DNA from: JADGGV01 sp035715725
GTDB taxonomy: Bacteria; Gemmatimonadota; Gemmatimonadetes; Longimicrobiales; RSA9
Direction of reading: 5' to 3'
NCBI GenBank assembly: GCA_035715725.1
Contig: DASTKT010000075.1
Location: 1 to 30,942 of the forward strand
Length of the DNA: 30,942 bases
The notes under the pieces were generated by a model, which saw only the letters and a list, made by a program, of their open reading frames with translations, was not told where the DNA came from and searched no databases. Numbering within the stretch: the first letter of the stretch is position 1; every line of letters starts with the position of its first letter. Positions 12,126 through 20,320 of this stretch are shown here, one piece after another. The translations under genes and the position numbers were made by a program.

Positions 12126-12752
12126 GCAGAGCCGGTCGGCCCATCGTGACCTCATCGTTTTCGAGCGCACGCCGCCGCCCGCGAGCGCAGCCGGCCGGTG
12201 GTCGCGACCGAAGCGGCCGACCCGGCGCCGGGACCTGCGCGGTCGCACCAGGCGGATCTCGAGGTCGGAGCGCTGCGGCGAGGGCGAGTGAACCGGCAAG
12301 ATGCCGATGGCGGCGGAAGGGGCGCAACGTTGGCGTGGGGCCGGCGGCTGGGCAGGGGACGGAACGGCTTGTTCACCGCAGAGGCGCAGAGGGCGCAGAG
12401 AACGGCGGGAGCCGGCGGGGCGCAGCATCCGCGGCGAACGCATGCATCCATCTTGAAGTTGGAACCGGGCTACGCCGCCTCCAGCGCCACTGAATGAAGT
12501 TCGGGTTGCACCGGTGACCCTCGTTTCACCGGTCCAACCCCAAAAAGGATGCTTCCGCTACGACGACCCCCGCGCCGCCCCCAGCGGGTCTCCCCAGCTC
12601 CCCTGCTCCCTGTGAATGAAGATTCGTTCGGTTGCCGACGAAGCTTCGCCGCCCGGCTTTCCGTTGCCGTTCTCCGCGCCCTCTGCGCCTCTGCGGTGAA
12701 AACGCCGTTGATCCGTTCCCGTCCCCGCCGATGCGCCGAAGGGCGGCGCGGG
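12126..12752. other. Gene-free region between the kinase remnant and cstA
   Basis: Apart from the inverted 44-bp repeats I find no gene in this stretch. The part next to the kinase stump (12126-12360) is probably decayed kinase or neighbour sequence, but no family can be named. The bases 12710-12752 are the cstA 3' flank without an evident terminator. Confidence 0.5.
12363..12709. repeat. Inverted pair of 44-bp dispersed repeats bounding 259 bp
   Basis: Arms 12363-12406 (plus) and 12666-12709 (minus) match at 41 of 44 positions. The core TTCACCGCAGAGGCGCAGAG is present in both. The enclosed 259 bp is less GC-rich, has no convincing gene and contains no transposase. The core resembles a short intergenic repeat that I recall as scattered in several phyla; whether this pair is a mobile unit or two independent insertions cannot be decided here. 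Confidence 0.85.
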
Positions 12753-14822
12753 CTAGTCCCCCGCCGCGAATGCGCTGGGCACGAACTCGGTCTCATGGAG
12801 GAGCGCCGGCTTGCGGCGGGCGAGGACGAGGTACCACTCGCGGATGGAGGTGAGCAGCACGAGGACGACGACGGCCATGAAGAAGGCGGCGACGACGGCG
12901 TTGAGGTAGTCGTTGAAGATCACGCGGCGAGCTGCCTCGACGGAGGCGATCCCGGCCGGGAGCGTCCCGCTGGCGATGGCGTCGCGGACGGAGCGCGCGT
13001 GGGCGAGGAAGCCGAGGCGCGGGTCCGGCGCGAAGACCTTCTCCAGGCCGGCGGTCATGGTGACGGCGACGAGCCAGGCGAGCGGGACGAGCGTGACCGC
13101 GGCCCAGCGGGCCGCGCCCTTCTTGATGATGACGGTGGTTCCGACGCAGAGCGCGACGGCGGCGAGGAGCTGGTTGGAGATGCCGAAGAGCGGCCAGAGG
13201 GAGTTGATCCCGCCGAGCGGATCGACGACGCCCTGGTAGAGGAAGTAGCCCCAGGCGGCGACGATGAAGCCGCTGGAGAGCAGGATGCTGGGATACCAGG
13301 AGGTCCGCGCCATGGGCTTCCAGACGCGGCCGGCGAGCTCCTGGAACATGAACCGCCCGACGCGGGTGCCGGCGTCGATGGTGGTCAGGATGAAGACCGC
13401 CTCGAACATGATGGCGAAGTGGTACCAGAGCGCGAGGAGCGCGGTGCCGCCGACGAGGTTCGAGAAGATGTGGGCCATGCCGACGGCGAGGGTGGGCGCG
13501 CCGCCGGTGCGGGCCAGGAGCGTGGACTCGCCGATCTGGCGGGCGAGCGTGGTCATCTGGTCCGGCGTGACGGCGAAGCCCCACTGGCGGATCGTCTGCG
13601 TGGCGGCCTCGACGCCCGCGCCGACGACGCCGGCGGGGGCGTTGATGGCGAAGTAGACGCCGGGCTCCAGGATGCAGGCGGCGATCATGGCCATGATGCC
13701 GACGAAGGACTCGATGAGCATGGCGCCGTAGCCGACGAGGCGGGCGTCGGACTCCCGGGAGAGCATCTTTGGCGTCGTGCCGGAGGAGATCAGCGCGTGG
13801 AAGCCGCTGATGGCGCCGCAGGCGATCGTGATGAACGCGAAGGGGAAGATGCTGCCGGCGAAGACGGGGCCCCAGCCGCTCGCGAAGGAGGTGACGGCCG
13901 GCATCTGAAGCTCGGGCATGACGACGAGGATGCCGAGCGCGAGCGCCGCGATCGTCCCGACCTTGAGGAACGTGGACAGGTAGTCGCGCGGCAGGAGCAG
14001 CACCCAGACGGGGAGCGCGGAGGCGGCGAAGCCGTAGAGCACGAGCAGGAGCGTGAGCGTGGGGCCGCTGGCGGTGAACCACGGTGCCAGCGCGGGCGAC
14101 TTCGCGACCCATTGCCCGGCGACGACGGCGAAGAGGGTGAGCGCGAGGCCGAGCGTCGTCGCCTCGGCGACCTTGCCGGGGCGGAAGCGGTGCATCCACC
14201 AGCCCATGAGGACGGCGATCGGGATGGTGCACGCGATGGTGAAGAGCCCCCAGGGGCTCGCCCTGAGCGCGTTGACGACGATGAGCGCGAGGACCGCGAT
14301 GAGGATGATCATGATGAAGAGGATCGCGACCATCGCGGCGATGCCGGCCACCGAGTTGATCTCCTCGCGCGCCATCTGGCCGAGCGACTTGCCGTCGCGG
14401 CGCATGGAGGCGAACAGGATGACGAAGTCCTGGACGGCGCCCGCGAGGACGACGCCGGCGATGAGCCAGATGGTGCCCGGGAGGAAGCCGAACTGGGCGG
14501 CCAGGATGGGCCCGACGAGCGGGCCGGCGCCGGCAATCGCGGCGAAGTGGTGGCCGAAAAGGACGAAGCGCCCGGTGGGCACGTAGTCCCGGCCGTTGTT
14601 CAGGCGCTCGGCGGGCGTGGCGCGGCGGTCGTCGAGACCGAAGACGCGGTCGGCCAGGAACTTCGAGTAGAAGCGGTACGCGACGAGGTAGGTGCAGACG
14701 GCGGCGGTGACGAGCCAGGCGGCGTTGATGGTCTCGCCCCGGCGCAGGGCGAGGATTCCGAAGGCCAGCGCGCCGAGGGCCGAGACGGCCAGCCATCCCG
14801 CCCCCGTCAGGATCTTGCGCAT
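12753..14822 (-). CDS. cstA: Carbon starvation protein A, peptide/pyruvate transporter
   Basis: This 689-residue inner-membrane protein with about 16-18 hydrophobic segments matches CstA along its full length (E. coli CstA is 701 residues). Hallmarks include the N-terminal YRFYSKFLADRVFGLDD, NNGRDYVPTGRFVLFGHHFA, AGAGPLVGPILAAQFGFLPG, the central ISSGTTPKML and the C-terminal NQLLAAVALCVGTTVI. CstA proteins import peptides or pyruvate, typically during carbon limitation. The start at 14822 is preferred over the upstream ATG at 14864 because GGAG lies about 7 nt before it and the TM start follows at once. It is preceded by an outward lipoprotein gene in the same direction with a gap of about 70 nt; co-transcription is possible. 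No CRP-like site was recognised. Confidence 0.97.
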   Translation of the reverse strand: MRKILTGAGWLAVSALGALAFGILALRRGETINAAWLVTAAVCTYLVAYRFYSKFLADRVFGLDDRRATPAERLNNGRDYVPTGRFVLFGHHFAAIAGAGPLVGPILAAQFGFLPGTIWLIAGVVLAGAVQDFVILFASMRRDGKSLGQMAREEINSVAGIAAMVAILFIMIILIAVLALIVVNALRASPWGLFTIACTIPIAVLMGWWMHRFRPGKVAEATTLGLALTLFAVVAGQWVAKSPALAPWFTASGPTLTLLLVLYGFAASALPVWVLLLPRDYLSTFLKVGTIAALALGILVVMPELQMPAVTSFASGWGPVFAGSIFPFAFITIACGAISGFHALISSGTTPKMLSRESDARLVGYGAMLIESFVGIMAMIAACILEPGVYFAINAPAGVVGAGVEAATQTIRQWGFAVTPDQMTTLARQIGESTLLARTGGAPTLAVGMAHIFSNLVGGTALLALWYHFAIMFEAVFILTTIDAGTRVGRFMFQELAGRVWKPMARTSWYPSILLSSGFIVAAWGYFLYQGVVDPLGGINSLWPLFGISNQLLAAVALCVGTTVIIKKGAARWAAVTLVPLAWLVAVTMTAGLEKVFAPDPRLGFLAHARSVRDAIASGTLPAGIASVEAARRVIFNDYLNAVVAAFFMAVVVLVLLTSIREWYLVLARRKPALLHETEFVPSAFAAGD

Positions 14823-14894
14823 CGCGACTCCAGTGAGGGATGTCGGTCGGGTGAGCCGCCGCACCGGCCTCGGCGCGGCGGGGCCGGCTCGCCG

Positions 14895-15548
14895 CTAGTG
14901 GCCGTCGGCGCGCAGAAGAGGCTGGAAGATGCAGCCGGTGGCGTGGACGGGCACGTAGAGCACCTGGATCTGGCGGAACGCGGCGCGGATCGCCGGGCTC
15001 GCGGCGAGCAGCACACGGAGATCGTGGCCCTTGGCGAGGCGCTGCGCGAGCTCCGCGCGGACCTTCTCGACCTCGCCCGCGGCGACGAAGACCGCGAGGC
15101 CGCCGCTCGTGCCCACGTACGCCAGGTCGGCGGCGTCGATGATGCGGCCGCGGTCGTAGATGCCGTAGTGGACGAGGCGGCCGCCGACGAGGATGTCGAG
15201 CGTCTTGCCGGCGGTGAACCATGCCTGGTCGCCGGCGAGGGTGACGTGGCCCACGGCCTCGGCGAGGCCCACGCGACGGCCGTCCACGACGGCGAGCGTG
15301 TCGGCGCTCCCCTCGACGCGGAGCGCGGGGATCGTGCGAAGCCCGGCGGGCGTGCTCGGGGCCAGCGCGCAGACCTCGAAGCGGCTCACCACGGGCTCGG
15401 GACGGGGTGCGGGCGCCTCCTTGGCCTCCGGGCCCGCCGCCGGCTGGGCGGGCTCCGGGTAGGCCGGCTTGAAGGCGGGCGAGCAGGCCGCGGCCGCGAA
15501 CGCGACAGCGAGGGCCGCCCGAGGGAGAGCATGCGGGATCCTGGACAT
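14895..15548 (-). CDS. Putative lipoprotein of unknown function upstream of cstA
   Basis: This 217-residue exported protein has a short signal peptide (MSRIPHALPRAALAVAFAAA) ending at a candidate lipid-modified Cys 22, then a Pro/Glu/Ala-rich spacer with PAYPEPAQPAAGPEAKEAPA. The globular part (about 60-217) contains ALRVEGSADTLAVVDGRRVG, WFTAGKTLDILVGGRLVHYG and GGLAVFVAAGEVEKVRAELA, and keeps Cys residues in FEVCALAP and ATGCIFQPL that could pair. A strong AAGGAGGAG is 8 nt before ATG 15548. It lies about 72 nt upstream of cstA on the same strand and may share its transcript. I do not recognise the family. Confidence 0.75.
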   Translation of the reverse strand: MSRIPHALPRAALAVAFAAAACSPAFKPAYPEPAQPAAGPEAKEAPAPRPEPVVSRFEVCALAPSTPAGLRTIPALRVEGSADTLAVVDGRRVGLAEAVGHVTLAGDQAWFTAGKTLDILVGGRLVHYGIYDRGRIIDAADLAYVGTSGGLAVFVAAGEVEKVRAELAQRLAKGHDLRVLLAASPAIRAAFRQIQVLYVPVHATGCIFQPLLRADGH

Positions 15549-15656
15549 ACGAACGGCTCCTCCTTTCCCGCGATCGCCCACGCCCTCGCCGGCCCGATCG
15601 ATCGCATCCCGGCGACCCGGAAATCGTTGCTGCAGTGAGTTGACGCCGATGCCTAG

Positions 15657-15685
15657 TAGGTAGCCCCCGGAGACGCCCGCGTCAA
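15657..15685 (-). promoter_or_regulatory. Candidate promoter of the lipoprotein (and cstA)
   Basis: On the minus strand a consensus TTGACG (15685-15680) is followed after 17 bp by TACCTA (15662-15657). The -10 box is weak. It is the only good -35 match in the 299-bp interval upstream of the lipoprotein. Confidence 0.35.
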
Positions 15686-15847
15686 GGACGGGCGGCGCCT
15701 CAGGCGGCGCAGGTTCACGGCATGAACCCCCGGCGAACGACGCCACGGCGGTCGCGCGGCCCGCGCGCCGATGCGCGCGACGCCGGCGGCACCCGGTGGC
15801 CGGCCCGGGCCCGGACCGCCGGCCGCCGCGGCGCGCTCGGTCTCCCA

Positions 15848-16684
15848 TCACTGCGACGGCGATGCGCGGTCGGCCACGTTGACGTCGATCGTCAGGGTGA
15901 CGCCGCCAAACGTCTGCCGAGTGTTCAGCAGCCGCTGCCAGACGTTGGCGCGGCCATGGCCGGACGCCGGCGGGTCGTTCGGCGGATCGGAACCCTGCGA
16001 GCTCGTCACCCAGAGGCGAGGCCGCCCGGCAACGCCGCGGCGGGCGTACTCCTTCCTCAGCACACCGTAGAGCGACTGCGCATTCCGCCCGTGGGCGTAG
16101 AGCGCCGGCCGGTACCGGCCACGCTCGAGGAGCGCCGCCGTCCAGCCGCGGACGTACGCGGACAGCCGGGTGGAGACACTGTCCACGCGCTCGACGTCGA
16201 GGTAGACCACCGTGCCCTTCGGGAAGCCGTCCGCCGCGGCCGCGCGCTCGGCCTCGACGGCATCGGCGGCGCCTCGCGCGGCGGTCAGGTTCGACCCCGT
16301 GCAGCGCAAGGGCCGGCCCCGCAAGGCGGCGGAGTCCCGACCGGCGCGCCGGGCGGCGTCGGGCGGCATCGCGCGCCAGTCCTGCTCGCCGATGAAGACG
16401 ACGGCGAGGCCCCACCCCATGCGGCGGAGCGCGGCGCGGCGCCCCACCCAGGTCGTGCCGGTCTGGCACGGCGCCGGGAGGTAGTAGCCGACCCACCGGT
16501 AGGGAGAGGCCGTCTTCCAGCGCGCCATCGTCGCATCCCCGGGATAGACGCGCGTGTCGAAGCCCGGCACGCTGTCGGCCACGAGCGGCCGCGGCGCCGG
16601 CGGCCTCGCCGGCGCGATGGCGGCGGGCACGAGCAGCAGGGCGAGGGCCTGGAGGACGTAGGCCCGGGCGGTTCGAGCTGGCAT
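15848..16684 (-). CDS. Secreted DUF1906 (Rv2525c-like, glycoside-hydrolase-like TIM barrel) protein
   Basis: This 278-residue protein begins with a signal peptide (MPARTARAYVLQALALLLVP, then AAIAPARPP). The mature part opens PGFDTRVYPGDATMARWK and contains YRWVGYYLPAP, GWGLAVVFIGEQDW and GTVVYLDVERVDSV. The last has the strand-end acidic residues typical of the DUF1906/GH25-related barrel. It then has YVRGWTAALLERGRYRPALYAHG and a C-terminal TLTIDVNVAD. Family members are thought to act in cell-wall glycan processing or binding, but the activity is not established. The start ATG 16684 has AGGAGG about 5 nt upstream; the upstream ATG at 16741 is less likely. It faces uxaC divergently. Confidence 0.85.
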   Translation of the reverse strand: MPARTARAYVLQALALLLVPAAIAPARPPAPRPLVADSVPGFDTRVYPGDATMARWKTASPYRWVGYYLPAPCQTGTTWVGRRAALRRMGWGLAVVFIGEQDWRAMPPDAARRAGRDSAALRGRPLRCTGSNLTAARGAADAVEAERAAAADGFPKGTVVYLDVERVDSVSTRLSAYVRGWTAALLERGRYRPALYAHGRNAQSLYGVLRKEYARRGVAGRPRLWVTSSQGSDPPNDPPASGHGRANVWQRLLNTRQTFGGVTLTIDVNVADRASPSQ

Positions 16685-16751
16685 CCGACCTCCTCTCCGT
16701 CGCAGCGTTGTCGGGCGGAGGCGTGACGCCTGCAAAGTCACGGCCGCGGCG

Positions 16752-16780
16752 TTGCCCGGGTCGGGTCCGCCTGTTATCGT
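16752..16780 (+). promoter_or_regulatory. Promoter of uxaC
   Basis: TTGCCC (16752-16757) and TATCGT (16775-16780) are spaced by exactly 17 bp. The predicted transcription start (about 16787) lies at the left edge of the palindromic operator 16789-16809, leaving a leader of about 140 nt before the uxaC ATG. Confidence 0.6.
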
Positions 16781-16788
16781 GCGGCGAG

Positions 16789-16809
16789 TTTGTTCTTACT
16801 GCGAGCAAA
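16789..16809. promoter_or_regulatory. Operator-like palindrome downstream of the uxaC promoter
   Basis: TTTGTTC-N7-GAGCAAA is an imperfect inverted repeat that covers the expected transcription start. The same arrangement, with 15 of 21 bases identical, recurs at 20216-20236 in front of the ROK regulator and kdgA. ROK regulators such as XylR bind similar TTTGTT-type palindromes, so the local ROK protein is the likely ligand. Confidence 0.65.
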
Positions 16810-16926
16810 TGCGCGCCGGCCGGGCGCCGGGTGGCGCGAGCCCGCGAGATCGGCACGCTGCGGGGCGGGAGCGCGGATCCCTCGTGGCCCGGACGCGGCG
16901 CGCCGGCGACGTCCGAGGCGAGCCGG

Positions 16927-18444
16927 ATGGACATGCATCTCGAGGCCCCACAACCGGTTGGGCGATCGGGCGAGGCGCTGGTGCTGGACGCGGACCGGTA
17001 CTTCGACCCGGATCCGGCGGTCCGGCGCGTCGCGCGGGCTCTTTACGAGGAGACGCGGTCGCTCCCGCTGGTCTGCCCCCATGGGCACGTGGATCCGCGC
17101 CTGCTGGCGGAGGATGCCGCATTCCCCGAGCCGACGGCGCTCCTGGTCACGCCGGATCACTACATGCTCCGCATGCTCTACTCGCGCGGGGTGCCGATGG
17201 AGGCGCTGGGGATCCCGCGCCGGGACGGCGGGGAGGTCGCCCAGGATCCGCGGAGGACGTGGCGACTGCTGGGGGAGCACTACTACCTGTTTCGCGGCAC
17301 GCCGACGGGCGCCTGGCTCGACTACCAGCTCCACGAGCTGTTCGGCGTGCGGGAGAAGCTGACGGGGGAGAGCGCGGGCCGGATCTACGACGCCGTCGCC
17401 GAGCGGTTGGCGTCACCGGAGTTCCGGCCGCGGGCGCTGTTCGAGCGGTTCCGCATCGAGGTGCTGACGACGACGGACGGCGCCGCCGACACGCTGGAGC
17501 ATCACCGCTCGATCCGGGAGTCGGGGTGGACGGGGAGGGTGCTCCCGTGCTTCCGTCCGGACGCGGTGTTCCGGATCTCGGCGCGGGAGTGGCGAGGCGA
17601 GGTCGAGGCGCTGGAGCGCGCGGCGGGAGTCCGGATCGGCGACTACGCCGGCTTCATCCGCGCGCTGGAGTCGCGGCGCCGTTTCTTCCGGTCGCTGGGG
17701 GCGACCTCGGCGGATCACGGCGTGGTGGAGCCCTTCACGCAGCGGCTGCCCGACGAGGAAGCGGACCGCCTCTTCCGCCGCGCGCTCGACGGCGAGGCCA
17801 CGGCGGCGGCGCAGCGGGCGTTCGAGGCGCACATGCTGATGGAGATGGCGCGGATGTCGACGGAGGATGGGCTGGTCATGCAGCTCCACGCCGGCGCGCT
17901 GCGCGACCACAACGCGCGCGTCCACGAGCGCTTCGGCAGCGACAAGGGCGGCGACATCCCCGTCGCCACCGAGTACACGCGCAACCTGCGGCCGCTGCTG
18001 AACGCCTACGGCAACGACCGGCGGCTGACGCTGGTGCTCTTCACGCTGGACGAGAGCACGTACGCGCGGGAGTTGGCGCCGCTGGCCGGGCACTACCCGG
18101 CGGTCCGGCTGGGGCCGCCGTGGTGGTTCCACGATTCGATCCAGGGGATGGAGCGCTTCCGGGAGCAGACGACGGAGACCGCGGGGATCTACAACACGGC
18201 CGGCTTCAACGACGACACGCGGGCGTTCTGCTCGATTCCGGCCCGGCACGACCTCTCGCGGCGCGTGGATGCGAACTGGCTGGCGCGGCTGGTGGCCCGG
18301 CACATCGTCGACATGGCGGACGCGTCGGCCATGGCGCGGGCGCTGGCGTACGACCTGGCGCGGGAGACCTACCGGCTGGACGGCTCGGAGCCCGCAGACC
18401 GGGCTGGCGACGGCGGCGTGCCAGGCGCCGCGACGGCGCCCTAG
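16927..18444 (+). CDS. uxaC: Glucuronate (uronate) isomerase
   Basis: This 505-residue enzyme isomerises D-glucuronate to D-fructuronate or D-galacturonate to D-tagaturonate, the first step of the Ashwell pathway. It is of the amidohydrolase-fold UxaC family: the metal site CPHGHVDP (H-x-H) is at about residues 49-56. Further conserved parts are TPDHYMLRMLYSRGV, VLTTTDGAADTLEHH, GLVMQLHAGALRDHN, LRPLLNAYGND and PPWWFHDSIQGMERFREQTT. It is slightly longer than E. coli UxaC (470), with a short low-complexity tail. The start ATG 16927 is the one next to GAGG, though an ATG six nt further is possible. The gene's TAG shares the tetranucleotide CTAG with the convergent kdgK stop. Regulation by the ROK protein through the operator at 16789-16809 is inferred. 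Confidence 0.93.
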   Translation: MDMHLEAPQPVGRSGEALVLDADRYFDPDPAVRRVARALYEETRSLPLVCPHGHVDPRLLAEDAAFPEPTALLVTPDHYMLRMLYSRGVPMEALGIPRRDGGEVAQDPRRTWRLLGEHYYLFRGTPTGAWLDYQLHELFGVREKLTGESAGRIYDAVAERLASPEFRPRALFERFRIEVLTTTDGAADTLEHHRSIRESGWTGRVLPCFRPDAVFRISAREWRGEVEALERAAGVRIGDYAGFIRALESRRRFFRSLGATSADHGVVEPFTQRLPDEEADRLFRRALDGEATAAAQRAFEAHMLMEMARMSTEDGLVMQLHAGALRDHNARVHERFGSDKGGDIPVATEYTRNLRPLLNAYGNDRRLTLVLFTLDESTYARELAPLAGHYPAVRLGPPWWFHDSIQGMERFREQTTETAGIYNTAGFNDDTRAFCSIPARHDLSRRVDANWLARLVARHIVDMADASAMARALAYDLARETYRLDGSEPADRAGDGGVPGAATAP

Positions 18445-19469
18445 CGCTGCACCCGCCCGCTGCCCTCCCCTTTCATCAGGGCCTCGACCTCCGCGATGCC
18501 GACGCGGTTGTAGTCGCCCGGGATGGAGTGCTTGAGGCAGGAGGCGGCGGTCGCGAACTCGAGCGCGCGGGCGTCGTCGCCCGAGGCGAGCAGCCCGTGG
18601 ATCAGCCCGCCGGCGAAGGAATCACCGGCGCCGACGCGGTCCACGATGTCGGTGATCTCGTAGGCGCGGCTGTGGAAGGAGTCGCGCCGGTCGTGCAGGA
18701 CCGCGGACCAGCCGTTGGCGTCCGCGCTCCGGCTCTCGCGCAGCGTGACGACCTGCTTCTCGAGGTTCGGGAACCGCTCGAGCACGCGCTCGGCGAGCGC
18801 GCGGTAGCGGTCCACGTCGAGCGTGCCGGAGGCGACGTCGCCCTCGGCCTCGATCCCGAGCGCGTTCTGGCAGTCCTCCTCGTTGGCGATGCCGACGTGC
18901 GCGTAGCGGACCAGCTCGGGCATCACCTCGGGCGCGGACTTTCCCCAACGCCAGAGGTTCTTGCGGTAGTTGTAGTCGATGGAGACCGTGAGGCCGAGCT
19001 CGCGGGCGCGGCGCGCGGCTTCGATGGACAGTTCGGCCGCCGTCCGGCTGATGGCGGGCGTCACGCCGCTCACGTGGAACCAGGCGGCGCCGTCCAGGAT
19101 CCGGTCCCAGTCGAAGTCGCCGGGCTTCGCCGAGGCGATGGCGGAGCCGGAGCGGTCGTACGTGACCCTCGATGGGCGCTGGTTCGCGCCGCCCTCCAGG
19201 AAGTAGATCCCGATCCGTTCGCCCTGGCGCCGCACGAAGCGCGTGTCCACGCCCAGGCCGCGCAGTTCCGCGAGCGCGGCGTCCGCCACCGGGGTGGCCG
19301 GGAGCGCGGTCACGAAGCACGCGTCGTGGCCGTAGTTGGCCAGCGATACGGCCACGTTCGCCTCCGCGCCGCCGAACGTGGCCTCCAGCTCCGGCGACTG
19401 GAAGAGCCGCTCCGCCCCGGGCGACTTCAGCCGGAGCATCACCTCGCCGAACGTCACGACCCGCGCCAT
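18441..19469 (-). CDS. kdgK: 2-keto-3-deoxygluconate kinase (PfkB family)
   Basis: This 342-residue cytoplasmic kinase phosphorylates 2-keto-3-deoxygluconate to KDPG. It opens MARVVTFGEVMLRLKSPG and shows the sugar-binding FGGAEANVAVSLANYG and the C-terminal PfkB signature DRVGAGDSFAGGLIHGLL, which contains the anion hole GAGD and the catalytic Asp. The neighbour kdgA ends 2 nt before the kdgK ATG (TGA-GC-ATG), so the two are almost certainly cotranslated, and the product of this kinase is the substrate of that aldolase. Length and motifs are normal. The 3' end meets uxaC convergently. Confidence 0.95.
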   Translation of the reverse strand: MARVVTFGEVMLRLKSPGAERLFQSPELEATFGGAEANVAVSLANYGHDACFVTALPATPVADAALAELRGLGVDTRFVRRQGERIGIYFLEGGANQRPSRVTYDRSGSAIASAKPGDFDWDRILDGAAWFHVSGVTPAISRTAAELSIEAARRARELGLTVSIDYNYRKNLWRWGKSAPEVMPELVRYAHVGIANEEDCQNALGIEAEGDVASGTLDVDRYRALAERVLERFPNLEKQVVTLRESRSADANGWSAVLHDRRDSFHSRAYEITDIVDRVGAGDSFAGGLIHGLLASGDDARALEFATAASCLKHSIPGDYNRVGIAEVEALMKGEGSGRVQR

Positions 19470-19471
19470 GC

Positions 19472-20116
19472 TCACGCCTCCGCCGCGGCGAGGCCCGCCG
19501 CCCGCGCCGCCGCGCGGGTCTCCGCGCGGATGCGATCGAAGTCTCCGGCCCGGATCCACTCCGCGGGCGCCATCCACGAGCCGCCGCACGCCACCACCGG
19601 CTTGAACGCCAGATAGGCGCCCAGGTTCGCGGCGTTGATCCCTCCCGTCGGCACGAACTCCATCATCCCGTAGGGCGCGGCGACGGCCTTCAGGAAGGCG
19701 AGCCCGCCCGCCGCCTCCGCCGGGAAGAACTTCACGACGCGCAGCCCCCTTGCGAGCGCCATCTCGATCTCCGTCGGCGTGCACACGCCGGGAAACACCG
19801 GCACGTCGCGCTCCAGGCAGCGGTCCACCACCGCGGGGCCGAAGCCCGGCGCCACGACGAAGCGCGCCCCCGCGCGCTCCGCCTCGGCCGCCTGCTGCGG
19901 CGTCAGCACCGTTCCGGCGCCGACCAGCATGTCCGGGACCTCGGCGACGATGCGCCGGATCGCTTCCGCGGCGGCGGCCGTGCGGAACGTGACCTCCGCG
20001 CACGGCAGGCCGCCCTCGAGGAGCGCCCGCGCGAGCGGAACCGCATCCGCGGCATCGTCGATCACGATCACCGGCACGACCCGGGTCCGCCGCAGCCGCT
20101 CGAGAATTTCGCTCAT
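19472..20116 (-). CDS. kdgA: KDPG aldolase (2-dehydro-3-deoxyphosphogluconate / KHG aldolase)
   Basis: This 214-residue class I aldolase splits KDPG into pyruvate and glyceraldehyde 3-phosphate, feeding central metabolism. Conserved elements are RVVPVIVIDDA, CAEVTFRTAAA with the catalytic Glu, VGAGTVL, GARFVVAPGF, VPVFPGVCTPTEIEMA, and LRVVKFFPAEAAGG with the Schiff-base Lys (about residue 133), then FVPTGGINAANL. The ATG 20116 lacks a strong Shine-Dalgarno. It is the first gene of the kdgA-kdgK unit, divergent from the ROK regulator, and the operator between them probably controls it. Confidence 0.95.
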   Translation of the reverse strand: MSEILERLRRTRVVPVIVIDDAADAVPLARALLEGGLPCAEVTFRTAAAAEAIRRIVAEVPDMLVGAGTVLTPQQAAEAERAGARFVVAPGFGPAVVDRCLERDVPVFPGVCTPTEIEMALARGLRVVKFFPAEAAGGLAFLKAVAAPYGMMEFVPTGGINAANLGAYLAFKPVVACGGSWMAPAEWIRAGDFDRIRAETRAAARAAGLAAAEA

Positions 20117-20215
20117 CGCAGCGTCCGTCCCGGCCGGCGGGTGGAAGGGCCCGGCGCGCCGGCCTCGCGCGGCGCGGCGCGCGCGCCTTGCGGCTGTCGT
20201 CGGTCGCGCCGATCT

Positions 20216-20248
20216 TTTGTTCCTCGTGCGAACTAATCGCGAGGAACA
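20216..20248. promoter_or_regulatory. Operator region between kdgA and the ROK regulator
   Basis: TTTGTTC-N7-GAACTAA (20216-20236) repeats the palindrome found at the uxaC promoter. Overlapping it, TGTTCCTCG (20218-20226) and CGAGGAACA (20240-20248) form a perfect 9-bp inverted repeat with a 13-nt spacer, so two offset sites may exist. TTGCGG (20188-20193) lies 17 bp before GATCTT (20211-20216) and could be a weak rightward promoter for the regulator, placing the operator at its start point. The leftward promoter for kdgA is not evident. Confidence 0.6.
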
Positions 20249-20320
20249 TAGGGGCGGTCGCGGCGGCGGCGCAATGGGGCCGGCGGTGCGGCAGCGGGTC
20301 TCGAACCGGGCGGGCTTGGT

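Noticed and set aside
12363..12709. Insertion sequence bounded by terminal inverted repeats
   Set aside because: The interior has no transposase-like frame and no target-site duplication was seen; reported as a repeat pair only.
12549..15638. A 1029-codon open frame on the plus strand opposite cstA
   Set aside because: The composition is Glu/Asp/Gly/Arg low complexity and it covers cstA and the lipoprotein, both well supported on the other strand.
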